From the NCBI GenBank assembly GCA_949752795.1, contig OX457061.1, forward strand, positions 121,168,152-121,232,151: a stretch of DNA of 64,000 nt. Direction: 5' to 3'. Of the stretch, positions 1 through 10,730 are shown piece by piece (position 1 is the first letter of the stretch; each line of letters starts with the position of its first letter). Origin of the DNA: Hyperoodon ampullatus. Its lineage: Eukaryota; Chordata; Mammalia; Artiodactyla; Ziphiidae. The position numbers and the translations under genes were made by a program. The notes below the pieces were generated by a model that did not search any database, was not told where the DNA came from, and worked only from the letters and a program-made list of their open reading frames with translations.

Positions 1-177
1 CCTTTCTGAGCTGTCAGTACAATCTCCTTTAAAGTTTGGTTCTTAGCAACGTAGGGTGTTTCTCGCATGTACTACAAAGCTCCTCCACCCTCTATCCATT
101 ACTTAAATTCAGTGCTGCTTCTACATTTTTAAGGGTTTGTTAGAGCAGCACCCCGACTTCTCGGTGCCATTTTCTGC

Positions 178-503
178 TTTATTCTGTTCGGGCTGCTATA
201 ACAAAAATACCATAGGACGGGCGGCTTATAAACAAGACATTATTTATCTCTTACTGTCCTGATGACTGGGAAGTCCAGGATCAAGGGATGAGCAGATTCA
301 GTGTCTGGTGGGATCCTGCTCCCTGGTTCATTTACAGCTTCTCCCTTGTGTCCTCACATGGCGGAGGGGGATAAGGGAGCGCTCTGGGGTCTCTTTTGTA
401 AAGATACTAATCCCATTCATTAAAGCCACACCTTCATGTCCTAATCACTTCCCCAAGCCCTCACCTCCAGATACTATCACATCGGGGATTAAGCTTCAAC
501 ATA
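178..503 (-). mobile_element. MaLR-type (MST/MLT1-like) LTR fragment
   Basis: Read on the minus strand, this has the typical order of a mammalian MaLR LTR: a GTTGAAGCTTAATCCCC-like start, the ATGAATGGGATTAGT block, ACCCCAGAGCGCTCCC, a CCATGTGAGGACAC block, TTGATCCTGGACTTCC, and an end with ACAGCAGCCCGAACAG-like sequence. It is an old, diverged, non-coding solo LTR; the first ~30 bases of the LTR are lost. The reading frame at 308-730 runs through it and has no coding features. Family assignment is from memory of the consensus. Confidence 0.75.
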
Positions 504-739
504 TCTTTTCTTGTGTGGTTATTCTCAGGTTTTTTTCTTTCACCGTGTTGCTAAAATTTCTTACACGGATTCCATTACTCTCCCAGAGCTGTTTTTGTTC
601 CTGGCTAGCTATTCATCATTGTTGGGGGACAGAGGCTGGGTCCTCCACGTTACCTTTTTGGTCACCAAAAACCGAATCTTATAATCCTGGAATAAGCCCA
701 TCTGTATACTTTAATATATTACTGGATTAATTTGCTGTT

Positions 740-1347
740 TTGTTTGAAATTTGTGCTTGTGTATTTATGAGTGTAATGGCCTGGAATTTCCTTTCTCATA
801 GTGTCCTTCAGGTTTGGCCTCAAGTTTATTCTAGCTTTAGGAACAAGATGGTACATTTTCCCTCTTTTCTCTATATCTTGCAGAAATGTATACAATTAGT
901 ATTTTTCTATATATATCTCACCTAGAAGTTAATCTTGGCTTGGAATTTACTTGTGGGAATGTTTTTAATTAAAGGATTCAATTTTAAAAAGAGTTTTAGG
1001 GCTATTTAGTTTTTCTGTTTTCTCTTGTGCTAGTTTGGTTAAGTTGTTTTCTCTATAGATTTGTCATTTTAATCTAAAATTTTTAAATTTCCATTTTACT
1101 AATATGTTTTTCATCATTTCTTTCAGATTTCTATTGAGAGGTGAAGGGAGCAAACCAATTTTCTGATTTCAGTCTTCTAATTTAAGGCTATAATTGTTAT
1201 TTAAATAGTATGTTAGCTGTACCCCACAGTTTTTGAAATGCAATATTTTTGTTTTTTAGTCAATGCAAAATATGTCCAGTTTTCAAGTTTTTCTTCTTTG
1301 ATTGAAGAATTATTTAGGTATATATATCTTAATTTCAAGAAGCATGG
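740..1347 (-). mobile_element. Ancient L1 ORF2 fragment
   Basis: The plus strand reads as reversed L1 ORF2, with stretches equivalent to the antisense of the reverse-transcriptase to upstream part (TTTTTAATTAAAGGATTCAATTT, GGGCTATTTAGTTTTTCTG, GTACCCCACAGTTTTTG). It is heavily mutated, AT-rich and has no open frame. It is probably an L1M-age piece bounded by LTR-like repeats on both sides. Confidence 0.6.
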
Positions 1348-1349
1348 TG

Positions 1350-1510
1350 TATTAGTTTCTTAAAGTTGCCGTAATAAAGTATCACAAACAGGATGGCTTA
1401 AACAAGAGAAGTGTATTGTCTCAGAGTCCTGGAGGCTGGAGATCTGAGATCAAGGTTTTGGCAGGGCTGTTTCCTTCTAAGATAGTGGGGGAGAATCTGT
1501 TCTGTCCGCT
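1350..1510 (-). mobile_element. LTR-like (MaLR/ERVL type) fragment
   Basis: Begins TTAGTTTCTTAAAGTTGCCGTAATAAAGTA, followed by GGCTTAAACAAGAGAAGTGTATTG, TCCTGGAGGCTGGAGATC and ATCAAGGTTTTGGCAGGGCTG blocks. This is the reverse complement of the 3' end of a very common mammalian LTR-like repeat. The remainder of the element is missing or unrecognisable. The exact family is not certain. Confidence 0.6.
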
Positions 1511-1699
1511 TCCCTTGCACAGGTTGCCCCGGGGTGGGAGGGGAGCAGTAGTAGGATCCCTGTACGGCTGAGAACAGCATGGAAGTAAGGAAGACATAGG
1601 TATTCCCGCCTGACTTTCTGGCAACCTGGAATGATAAATGAGTAGCAGAATTATCCCATACACTAAAGAACAAGCCTCCCCCAAAGAGTTTTAAGAATT

Positions 1700-2109
1700 T
1701 TATTAAGAATAAGAGGAAACTCAGCAGCTGTACCTTGACTAGTGACTAGAGACAAAGTAAGAAAGAGAATGTCCTAGTAATGTCAACATAATCAGTGCTC
1801 TCCCAGCTGCCTCACCACTCCTAACTCCTCTGAAACTTGCAAGTAACTTGGAGAAGAAAGAAGCAACTCTGAATCGACTGAGTTTACATTTCTGTGACCA
1901 GGTAGAATGAGGTTTGCAATAGGAATTAAGTTCATTTATAAAAAATAAAGTTACACTTCTGCATATGTGCCTAGTGGACTAATAATCATATCCTGTCCGT
2001 GACTCAGACTCCTTTACACCAAACATTTCTTGGCCGACTCCCTGAACTCCCAACCTGCTTTCTCTTCTTGGCCTATTTTAGTGACCTGCATTGCTAACCA
2101 TCTGTTTTC
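1700..2109. other. Unique sequence, nothing recognised
   Basis: No repeat family, open frame of substance or regulatory signature is recognisable here. AT content is moderate. Confidence 0.5.
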
Positions 2110-2240
2110 CAGCTTTGAAACACCAGTATCATCTTTCATTCCTTTTTCTCACTGTATCATAGGGCCACTACCTTCTGTCAGTCCTCCTTCTGAAATCCAT
2201 CCTGAGTCTCTTCTTTCTTCTTAGTCCTCACACCAGTGTT
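2110..2240 (+). mobile_element. Possible L2 fragment
   Basis: The pyrimidine-rich run of short C/T-rich words (CATCTTTCATTCCTTTTTCTC, then TCTGAAATCCATCC) resembles the part of L2 seen more clearly at 27.3-27.8 kb and 28.9-30.05 kb in this window. The match is weak. Confidence 0.3.
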
Positions 2241-2439
2241 CCAGTCCTAGATGACTGGAATATGATAATGTTGCATAAATACACTGTTTTTATATAAGAT
2301 TATACCTCTCATAAACAGAAAGTATACCTTAGTTTCAAAACCACATGACATTTTAACAAATATCCATTTTATCCTGAGACCACAAAGAATGATTCAGTAC
2401 ATTCACAAAAGCTATAGAGAAGATCACATTCTCTGGTAT

Positions 2440-2640
2440 ATATGTTTAGAGCTCACGTTGGGGTCAGGTGCTGCTTAAGAACTTTACATATGAAAAACTC
2501 GTATAATCCTCACAACACCCACCATGATGCAGGTACATGGGTGTCCCATTATATAGCTAAAGAAACTTGAGGGTAGAGAGAGACTAAAGAACTTGCCCAA
2601 GGGCAAACAGTTAGTAAATGGTGGGGCTGGGATATAGTAC
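2440..2640 (-). mobile_element. MIR SINE
   Basis: Contains the MIR antisense order: a GGTGCTGCTTAAGAACTTTAC word, ATAATCCTCACAACACCC, ATGATGCAGGTA, a diverged AAACTTGAGG stretch, AACTTGCCCAAGGGCAAACAG and TAGTAAATGGTGGGGCTGG. It is an ancient tRNA-derived SINE, non-functional. Confidence 0.85.
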
Positions 2641-5518
2641 TACAGATGAAATAACAATGTGGGGATATAAGTTGGGGAAATTAAAGGTAGACACATGAAA
2701 ACAGAGTGTAAGCTTCTATAAAATATGTACTTTAACCTGACCACCTACACATATAATTATCATGAGTTTCTTTTAGCCATCATATTAGTTATGTAGACAA
2801 GGGAGTTTTAAACATTTTACGTTTCCTTTCCAGGAGCCTGAAGAAGATGGAGTTAGACTTTTCACCACTTCTTTTTTTCCTTAAACACATTTTTCTTCCC
2901 TCTGCAGCAGATGCTCCAGTGAGCACAGTATCTAACTGCATATTCATTAGTATTGCACTTCATTCTGCAATTAGAGTATCCTCAAGGACATCCTTCAGGA
3001 AAAAAGAAGCTTCTGGCTTTGAAAAGAAAAAGCAATATATTACTTGTTTGTATATGTTAATATCTGAAGTGTTTCATAATAAAACAACAACGATAGAGAA
3101 CCTTCCCAGAAAAAATGACAAAAAAGAATGCAGGAGAGAAAAGTGGAGGTACTGAATAAAGAAAAATAAGGGTTTCTTCTGTAGCGCGGTAGGTGAGGCA
3201 GTGGTTGAAAAGGGACTGCGTTTTTGGTAAGAACTGTCACAGCATATTTCTGCCTAAAATTAATGATCCATTTAGGGGTGGGGATTCATGATTGAGGAAA
3301 GAATGTTTAATTTCAGAAGTGAAGTCCCTAAAGAGTGGGGATGAAATCTAGTATATAATACAAGTGGAGGGAATGATTAGAGAAGACATGAGCTGGCTCC
3401 ATTGGCAAAATTCTCTGTACATTTTATGGGTTGAAAATGGTTTAAATCAGTATACATCTGAGCCAGATGCAGGCAAGAGGAATGAACAGACTAATCAAGT
3501 CACAATACTGGGTGGTGGAACAGTCAATTCCCAAAATTTCGTTGCTGCAACATGATGCAGGATGTGTGAAATGGAGCTTGGAATGTCCATTTCAATAAGC
3601 ACAGTGGGTCCCTACAGCATGAAGCAAGCACTTTTTGGCTGGTGTGCATATAGCCCCTGGTTTTGCTATAAGCATGGTGACTTCTTTGGTAAAAGTAGCA
3701 TTTTCTGTATTTCAGAAGTCTTTTAGCCTTGAAGCTATCCTAGAATTCAGAGAAGATTTCCTTCTTTTGACTAGTGTCACATTTGACCTAAGATTCATTA
3801 AGTATTTTTCAGTCAGACTCACTGAAAACAGTCAGCTCTTCTGGACTCCTACTCACCACCCCAAGAGCTGCTCCCCTATCCTGTTTGTAAAGAAATAGGT
3901 CTCACTTTCCAAACCAGGATCAAAGCAATTCAGGAAGATACCCATGTAATTAAAGTCAACAAATACTTACCGAGTAACTTCTGAGTCTAAAACACTTTGC
4001 TTCATTTGGTGATGACTTACACATTCCTTTTGCGCTGTGTTAACATATTTATATGCACTTGTTGCACTTGTTGATTTCTTGCTCAGTGAATAGTTTTTGC
4101 TTGTTTTAATAAAAAAGACATGAGTAAGAATGCCAAGTTTAGAGACTGCAAAGCGCATTCACGTTCATGATCTTGTTTGGTCTTCATAATTTCTTAGACG
4201 CTCTTACTCTGGGTTGAGTACTTCTGTCAGTACCAAGAAGGAAGCTCCTTTCTGCCATGGCTTCCTCTGGGTACCCCTTCCACTCCTAATGGAACATGTA
4301 GTTACATATTTGAGCAGGTCCTCCCCGGCTGTTGAGGCTTTGCAAATGACATCTTGAGCTAAATCAGGGATGGAGGGTCGGTGGAGGGATGGGGGACTGA
4401 GGTCCTGGAAGAGGCAAACTTCACCGCCTTAGCCTAAGGAGGGCCAGTGAGGGGGTGAAAGCTCTGGGGATGACTTTCCCTAAGCCTGGGTTCAGGTTTT
4501 GTTCTCCTCTGAGGTTTCTGGGGCAGTGGCATCTGGGAACAAGCCTCTCCCAGTACCCTAAAAACTCACAGAGGGGTCTTCGGGTCATTGGGGAATGTGC
4601 TGGTTCCCGATGACTACTCCGTTTACTTAAATCTGACTGGCTGGGGATCTTTCGCACCTCTGATGGTGAAAAGCTTTGGAAGCCGAGGTTACACTGCAAA
4701 GGAATCACATTTATGAGCACGCATCATTGAGGTCCCTTATGGAACAGTAAGGGCTGAATTTTTATCGACGCTTTGACATTTTCTATAAAATTGTTTCTCG
4801 TCCAGACAGATTTGGAGCCAGGAGATGGGCTTGGAAGGCTGCCCAGGGAGCCCAAGAACACTGGGTGACTCATGGGCTGGTAGTCAGGGACATCAAAGGA
4901 AAGGTCAGAGGAAGGTTCATTGCACTTGGGGTGGGTTGGTGGGCACCAGGTGAGCGTTGAAAGGTAGCTTATCACCAGATTGCTCAGGGCCTCAGTAGAG
5001 GAAGATAAAGCACTTTGACAAAGGCCTTTCCTTAAAAGAACACAGAGGAGAAAATCAGATAGCTATCAAGCTATCAAAGTACAAATTGTTACAACAGAAG
5101 GAGAAAGGAGTTAATTTTCCATGAGATAATAAATTAGACTTAGGAATTATTGGGTTTTACTATTGAACTTAGCTCTCCAGAAAGTCAATAGATAACTCAG
5201 ATAATTTATAATCGAGTGTTCATTGTTTACCTTCCTTCCCTGTACTCAGTAGTATTGAAAGCTTTGGAGTCATTGCAGCGTCAATTGTTTCTTTTTCTTC
5301 TCGTTGCTGCAATCTTTCTAAATTTATTGTTTCCTTACCTTCAGTCTGTAAACATCCTCAAGTTCCTGTGCTTTGAAAGCAGAAGATAAAATAACATTCC
5401 TCTCTTTAGTTTACTTTTTACATAAGACCCTAACTTTCCCCCTCTTGTCTCAGGAGAATAGTAGTATCTTCTCTGTTTCCAGTTCTTTCCATTCACCATT
5501 CACTCCTATACCCCCCCA
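2641..5518. other. Mostly unique region, no gene recognised
   Basis: No interspersed repeat is confidently recognised. Short frames at 2847-3155, 3364-3555 and 3635-3898 lack any protein-family signature. The sub-block 4200-4990 is richer in GC than its neighbours and is described separately. Confidence 0.5.
4200..4990. other. GC-raised unique block
   Basis: Base composition rises clearly against the AT-rich surroundings. Minus-strand frames at 4421-4720 (99 aa) and 4724-4975 (83 aa) are open but match no family I know. The plus strand has a CAGGTGAGCG splice-donor-like word near 4947. It could be a conserved non-coding element, an untranslated exon, or chance. Confidence 0.3.
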
Positions 5519-5650
5519 TATTTATTTATTTATTTATTTTGGCCGCGCCGGGTCTTAGTTGCAGCATGTGGTTCCCCAACGAGGGACTGAACCCGGGCCC
5601 CCTGCAGTGGGAGCGTGGAGTCTTACCCACTAGATCACCAGGGAAGTCTC
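5519..5650 (-). mobile_element. CHR-type tRNA-derived SINE, short/old copy
   Basis: On the plus strand it opens with a TATT-rich tail (reverse of an AAATAAAT tail), then TTTTGGCCGCGCCGGGTCTTAG and ends CTAGATCACCAGGGAAGTC, the reverse complement of the CHR head GACTTCCCTGGTGATCTAG. The B-box region reads GGGTTCAGTCCC. This is an older and more diverged subfamily than the long and short-type SINEs elsewhere in the window. Confidence 0.8.
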
Positions 5651-6231
5651 TCCGTTCACTTCTTAACCCTACAGGTTTCTGACATCTTTCATCTTTCTAC
5701 TGTATACTTTTGTTAAATCGCCAATAACTGTCCCTCTGTATAAAAACATATAGATATAATACATACATACAAAAATATGTACATAGATACCTATATACTA
5801 TATGTGTATTTTATTTTTGAATTCTCATTCCTAAATAATACATTTTAATTTTAAAATTGGAAAACCCATAAAATTACTAAGATGATAATAAATATGATGC
5901 ATTATTCTACCACTTAAAAGGTCATTGCTCTTTTGGTTTATTTCTTTTCCATTAAAATAACACATAGAGAAGAGTTGAAATATTATAGAATACTATGAAC
6001 TCCGTATACCAAGTATCTGAATGAAGTGGACACTTTTGGGGAATTATATGTCAATAAAGTTGGCCAATAAAGTAGAATTGCAAGTAGTTGAACTTCTGTC
6101 CTTTCATTTTCAAAGGGTGCTAGAACGAGCAAGATTTTATGCACAACCTTTAAGGAACAGATCATTTCTATTTTGTGATAATAATTCAGATGATAGAATA
6201 AGCTGGACGGCTACTCAACACACTTTAAAAA
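5651..6231. other. AT-rich sequence with ATAC/TATA simple repeats
   Basis: 5735-5815 is an impure ATAC/TATG-rich simple stretch. The rest is AT-rich with no recognised gene or repeat. Confidence 0.5.
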
Positions 6232-6583
6232 AATAAATTTATTTATTTATATATTTATTTTTCGCTGTGTTGGGTCTTTGTTGCTACACACGGGCTTTCT
6301 CTAGTTGCGGCGAGCAGGGGCTACTCTTCCCTTGCAGTGCGCAGACTTCTCATTGCGGTGGCTTCTCTTGTTGCGGAGCACGGGCTCTAGGCACGTGGGT
6401 TTCAGTAGTTGTGGCATGTGGGTTCAGTAGTTGTGGCTCGTAAGCTCTATAGCACAGGCTCAGTAGTTGTGGCGCACGGGCTCAGTTGCTCTGCGGCATG
6501 TGGGATCTTCCCGGACCAGGGCTCGAACCCGTGTCCCCTGCATTGGCAGGCAGATTCTCAACCACTGCACCACCAGGGAAGCA
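6232..6583 (-). mobile_element. Long CHR-1-type SINE, near full length
   Basis: The minus strand has the full CHR-1 structure: head with TTCCCTGGTGGTGCAGTGG (A box), GGGTTCGAGCCC (B box), GGGAAGATCCCACATGCCGC, then several CACAACTACTGA-type units and a TAAATA-rich tail. The tail lies at the plus-strand left end. Its ~350 bp length is typical of the long form. The frame at 6409-6681 is a by-product of this SINE. Confidence 0.95.
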
Positions 6584-6624
6584 CAACACATTTTATGAAA
6601 CAGAAGAGCCACAACATAGATATG

Positions 6625-7138
6625 TCACAAGGCAACAAATTAGTTATATATCATTGCATGACTAAATACCCCAAGATGTAGTGGCTTAAAACAACAAACA
6701 TTTACTACCTCACGGTTTCTGTGGGTCAGGAATCTGGATGTGGCTTAGCTGGGTGCTGTTGGCTCAAGGTCTTCCCTAAGGTTGCAGACAAAGCTGTCAT
6801 TGGGGTTGCATGCTCCTTTGAAGGCTGGGAGAAGGCTCTTTCTAAATTCACTCACGTGGTTGTTGGCAGCCCTGTCCCTTACCACATGGGCCTCCCCATA
6901 GGACTACTCGTGGCATGGCAGCTGGCTGGCCCAGGAGCAAGAGAAGGACTGAGAGAGCAAACCCCAAATGAAAGTCAGCCTTGTAATAATCTAACTTTGA
7001 AAATGGCATCCCGTCTCGTATCATATACTCTATTCATCATATCTAAGTTGGTAAGTCCAGGCCTCCCTCAGGGGGACAGGTTTGCACATTGGTGTGCACC
7101 TAGGGGCGGGAATAGTTGAGGATTATCTTAGAAGCTAC
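6625..7138 (-). mobile_element. LTR-like interspersed repeat, family unassigned
   Basis: The minus strand begins with a TGTGGTAAGTAGCTTCTAAG-like LTR start. The plus strand reads AGTGGCTTAAAACAACAAAC, TCTGTGGGTCAGGAATCTGG, CATGGCTTAGCTGGG-like and TCACGTGGTTGTTGGCAG. These are hallmarks of a common mammalian LTR-like repeat I cannot name with certainty. The 132-codon frame at 6721-7119 runs through it and is not a gene. Confidence 0.6.
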
Positions 7139-7147
7139 TTACCACAG

Positions 7148-7318
7148 ACAGCAAAAGATAAAAATAGCCAATCTAACCTATGAACATAGATACAAATGCT
7201 AGAGAAACTATTATCAAATTGAATTTAATCTCAAAGTAAAAGAATAACACATCATGACCAAGTAGTATTCATCTGGGAAGGAAAGGATGAGCCAACATTA
7301 GAAAGTCAATTTATTTAA
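7148..7318 (+). mobile_element. Old L1 ORF2 fragment
   Basis: Diverged but collinear with L1 ORF2 in sense orientation: AGCCAATCTAACCTATGAACATAGAT, ACACATCATGACCAAGTAG, ATTCATCTGGGAAGGAAAGGATG. This is the region encoding the RT part around the HHDQVGF-type motif. It is one of few plus-strand L1 pieces. Confidence 0.6.
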
Positions 7319-7324
7319 TACACT

Positions 7325-7424
7325 AAGTTATTCCATGTTTTGAGCACTTAATATGTGCCAGGCACTGTCATAAGTCCTGGGAATACGGTAGTGAACAAGG
7401 CAGAGAAAATTCTTGCCTTCAGAG
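7325..7424 (-). mobile_element. L2-like fragment split by an L1
   Basis: TTGAGCACTTAATATGTGCCAGGCACTGTCATAAGTCC with GGGAATACGGTAGTGAACAAGGCAGAG is the well-known antisense L2-type motif. The continuation (TTCTTGCCTCCATAGAATAT) lies past the L1 insertion, from 8112. Confidence 0.6.
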
Positions 7425-8128
7425 GATGTGGAGAGAAGGGAACCTTCGTGCACTGTTGGTGGGAATTGGCGCAGCCACTGTGGAAAACAATATGGAGTTT
7501 CCTCAAATAATTAAAAATAGAACTACCATATGACCCAGCAATTCCACTTCTGGGTATATATCAGAAAAACACTAATTAGAAAAGATACATGTACCCCAGT
7601 GTTCATAGTAGCATGATTTACAATTGCCAAGGTATGGAAACAACCTAAGTGTCCATCAGCAGATGAATGGATAAAGAAGATGTGGTGTACATGCATACAA
7701 TGGGACATTATCCAGCCATAAAAAGAAAGAAATTTTGCCATTTGCAGCAACATGGATGGACTTGAAGGGTATTACGCTAAGTGAAATAAGTCAGAGAAGA
7801 ATAGATATATCACTTATGTGTGGAATAAAAGAAAAATAAACTAATGAATATAATAAAAAAGAAGCAAACTCACTGATATAGAGGACAAACTAGTGGCTAC
7901 CAGTTGGGAGGGGGAAGGGGGCAGGGGCAATATAGGGGTAGGTGATTAAGAGGTACAACCTATTATGTATAAAATAAGCTACAAGGGTATATTGTACAAC
8001 ATGGAGAATATAGCCAATATTTTATGGTAACTATAAATGGTGTATTATACCTGTAACTTATGATATTGTACATCAACTATAGTTCAATAAAAAATTTTTT
8101 TCCAATGAAAGAATTCTTGCCTCCATAG
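7408..8128 (+). repeat. Target-site duplication flanking the 7.43-8.10 kb L1
   Basis: AATTCTTGCCTTCAGAG at 7408-7424 and AATTCTTGCCTCCATAG at 8112-8128 bracket the L1. They differ at a few positions, consistent with an old insertion. Both lie in the same L2-like host sequence. Confidence 0.7.
7425..8108 (+). mobile_element. 5'-truncated L1, 3' end
   Basis: Sense L1 ORF2 C-terminal coding region and 3'UTR: GCCACTGTGGAAAACAATATGG, CCAGCAATTCCACTTCTGGG, AATGGATAAAGAAGATGTGG, AGTGAAATAAGTCAGAGAAG. It ends with a TCAATAAAAAATTTT polyadenylation-type tail. It has no complete reading frame, and 5' truncation is typical of target-primed reverse transcription. Confidence 0.9.
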
Positions 8129-8955
8129 AATATATTTGTAGTAATGGGGCACACTTCACACACACACATGATTACTTAAGAAAAGATACCTTGTGTGATA
8201 ACAATAAAATAGAGTTTTCACAAATTAAGGATAAACATGGTTAATGGTAGTCTTAGTTTTTTTCTTAGATGCAAGCTCTGAGACAAGGATTTTAATGCCA
8301 GTAGTTTTTTAGGAAGGTGATCCCAATAAACACCCGTAGAAGAGTGGGGAAATGAGACAAGGAAGAGAAGAAACTGAAAAAGGATGACTTTGAAGACAGT
8401 TACCATTTTGGGCTACTGTGTATCATTCCCGTGGTGAACTCTGGAATGAAGTGTAGGTGATCCTACAGAGTTGTGCCAGTGAAGGAAGAGGAAGCAGGGG
8501 TATTTATCTACACAACTCCTTATACATCATTGATTAACTGCTTCCAAGGAGACTAACTGCTTCTGGTATGCTGTGGTTCTCCAAAAGCCCTAAGGAAAAA
8601 GGCTCTGGGTAGTCACAGTAAGCACCCCCCTCTGTGTAGAGAAGAAAGCCAAGGGATAAGAGCAGGACAGCAACAGTGTGTGTTAATGTCCACCCCTTGC
8701 ACCACTCAGATTCTCTCTTGCCCCATCTTATACCTATTTTGTCTTGTCCCTGATTGTGGCTAGTTAGAACTCAAAAATATTGAAACACTAGGGTTAGGAA
8801 AGTTACAGGCCTTGCTGCTTGCAGTTGGTCTTGAGGCCATGGTTGATGTTCATTGTCTTTCTTCATTATTCTTGATGTCCCTCACCCATGAACAGCACTT
8901 CTGTTGATCTGTTGCTTGCCCTGTGTTGTATACTTCCGTATATTTTCATGTTACT
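8129..8955. other. No gene recognised
   Basis: 8245-8400 (AATGCCAGTAGTTTTTTAGG, AACACCCGTAGAAGAGTGGGG) looks like a worn LTR-type repeat read in reverse, but I cannot assign it. The rest appears unique. Confidence 0.4.
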
Positions 8956-9045
8956 AATAAGCATCTTTTCACTTCAGCTTGAGGAGCTCATTTCACCATT
9001 TCTTGCAAGGCAGTGCTAGTGGTGATCAACTCCCTTAGCTTTTGT

Positions 9046-9274
9046 CTCTGTTAAGTCTTTTTTTTTTTGCGATACGCAGGCCTCTCACTGTTGTGGCCTC
9101 TCCCGCTGCGGAGCATAGGCTCCGGACACGCAGGCTCAGTGGCCACGGCTCACGGGCCCAGCCGCTCCGCGGCATGTGGGATACTCCCAGACCAGGGCAC
9201 GAACCCGTGTTCCCTGCATCAGCAGGCAGACTCTCAACCACTGCGCCACCAGGGAAGCCCTCTGTTAAGTCTTT
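9046..9274 (+). repeat. Target-site duplication of the 9.06 kb SINE
   Basis: CTCTGTTAAGTCTTT occurs at 9046-9060 and again at 9260-9274, an exact 15-base pair flanking the SINE. This is a clear record of L1-mediated insertion into the old L1. Confidence 0.92.
9061..9259 (-). mobile_element. Short-type cetacean SINE (CD/CDO-like)
   Basis: On the minus strand: GGCTTCCCTGGTGGCGCAGTGG head with A box, GGTTCGTGCCC B-box region, GATCC/ATCCCACATGCCGCGGAGC, the short-form GGGCCCGTGAGCC block, GCAGCGGGAGAGGCC, and a CGTATCGC plus poly(A) tail. It lacks the repeated CACAACTACTGA units of the long CHR form. It is well preserved and therefore comparatively young. Confidence 0.95.
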
Positions 9275-9977
9275 ATTTCTCCTTCATGACTGAAGCATGA
9301 TTTTGCCAGTTAGAGTATTCTTGGTAAGTTGGTCTGGTGGCTACATGCTCATGGTCATTATGCAGCAGCATGGCGTCTTCCATCTGGTGGAGGTTTTAGT
9401 ATCTGCAAAACAACTCAGGAATATGTGTTAGATACTGTTATCTATGTCCTTCATGGAGGAACTAAATACTCTGTGACTGCTGTATGGCTGATCTACCATT
9501 TAAATTGTTACCAGTTCTCCTGGCCCAACTGCCGTCTTTTTTACTACATGTTCACATTCTCTCAATCATTAACTCTTGAGCCAGGCTTTTGTGACACAGG
9601 AGAGGCCTGGGAGACTAAAGCTGTTCTACAAATGAGGCAGGTATAGGACATAGGAGAGTCTGTCCTAGGAAGACCCCATAGCGTCCTGCTTGGTTAAACT
9701 GCGAACATGGGGGTGCAGATGTCTTTTTGGGTGTGTTTTCTCAAAACAGCTATTATGATTTTTTTTTAACCATCTAGATCACAATATTTCATGGATTTGA
9801 GCTAGGTTGTTGGAGAATTACTATTTTCTCTTTTGGTGATGGCGTATTTCCTTGATGACTTTAAAAATTCACTGCTTGTCTTGAGTTGAGAACTGCTCAT
9901 TGGTGCAGCTGCGTCTGGGCTTCTCTAGGATTTTTATGGGCCGACCTGTTCACGCTTATTGCTCCCACTTGTGGCCG

Positions 9978-10615
9978 AATTCTAAAGCCTGTATGTTTTC
10001 TCTTTTCTTACAACTCCCCAGGCTGGCTGCTGGAAACTTGTTTCTGTTTTCCAGAAGGTGGCGCTAAAGCTCCAGTTTGTGCTGATCTGCATTTCTGCGC
10101 GCAGTTTAGTCACTGGACCTGCTCTCCCTGCAGCACTCGGGAGCAAGTTCAAGGGTCTGGCTGCAGAGTGGGGGGAGGTGTGGGTTTAGCGCTCAGGGTG
10201 TTGGGGTGCCCACGATCCTGGTGGGGGGACCCTTGGGTGGGGAACTCCCAGAGGCTTGCGTGCAGCAGACTTCCTGCTCAAATCCTGAAGCAGCCAGGAG
10301 GGACTGTGTCCCTTTAATGACCTTTGAAACTCTTTTAGGCTTCCTCCCCTCCCTCCTTCCTCCCCACAGCCATGAAGCTGCAAACACCTCCTCAAGTCTT
10401 TGCCAGTTACCTTCAGATGGGGTGTTCTGTTTGTGTTGTTATTAACTGAGCTTTTCTCTGTCTTTGTATCGGCACATTTTCCCCCTGCTCTTCTTGCTTT
10501 TCTCTTTTGGCAGAATTCTCAAGTTTTTATGTCTTCCCCGATTTTTACAACTCACCAGCTAGCTGCTGGAAGCCTCTCTTTGCTTTTACAGAAGGTGGTG
10601 GTGTACCTCGTGGTC
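9978..10615 (-). repeat. Duplicated 5'UTR-like module (two copies ~535 bp apart)
   Basis: 9978-10080 and 10513-10615 share the order ATTCT(A/C)AAG, TTTTTACAACTC or TCTTACAACTC, CCAG-CTGGCTGCTGGAA, TTTCTGTTTTCCAGAAGGTGG or TTTGCTTTTACAGAAGGTGG. A related GTTTTCC-GTAGGTGGTGCTA segment lies at about 50312-50336 in another old L1. This suggests a reiterated L1 5'UTR unit. Confidence 0.55.
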
Positions 10616-10730
10616 TATTTTCTCAGCACACCCCCGTCCATGAATTTTGCATTTTCAAATGTGTGGGAGTAGAAGTGTACACTGAAGAGAAAAATGCATA
10701 TGCTCTTCTAAACAAAGGAATCGGCAGATA

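Larger units (their letters stand above)
8956..10730 (-). mobile_element. Old L1/HAL1-like 5' half, interrupted by a SINE
   Basis: AACTCCCTTAGCTTTTGTCT followed, after the SINE, by TATTTCTCCTTCATGACTGAAG and AGAGTATTCTTGG is antisense L1 ORF1 C-terminal coding sequence, parallel to the copy at 49.39-49.52 kb. Further right (9760-9860) is antisense upstream ORF1-like sequence. From ~9880 to 10730 it is GC-richer 5'UTR-like sequence with two related modules at 9978-10080 and 10513-10615. Frames such as 9886-10317 are incidental. Confidence 0.6.

Noticed and set aside
308..730. 140-codon frame near the window start
   Set aside because: It crosses a MaLR LTR fragment into AT-rich DNA; no coding signature.
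6721..7119. 132-codon frame
   Set aside because: It lies in an LTR-like interspersed repeat.
9886..10317. 143-codon frame
   Set aside because: It runs through an old L1 5'UTR-like block containing a duplicated module; no protein family is recognisable.
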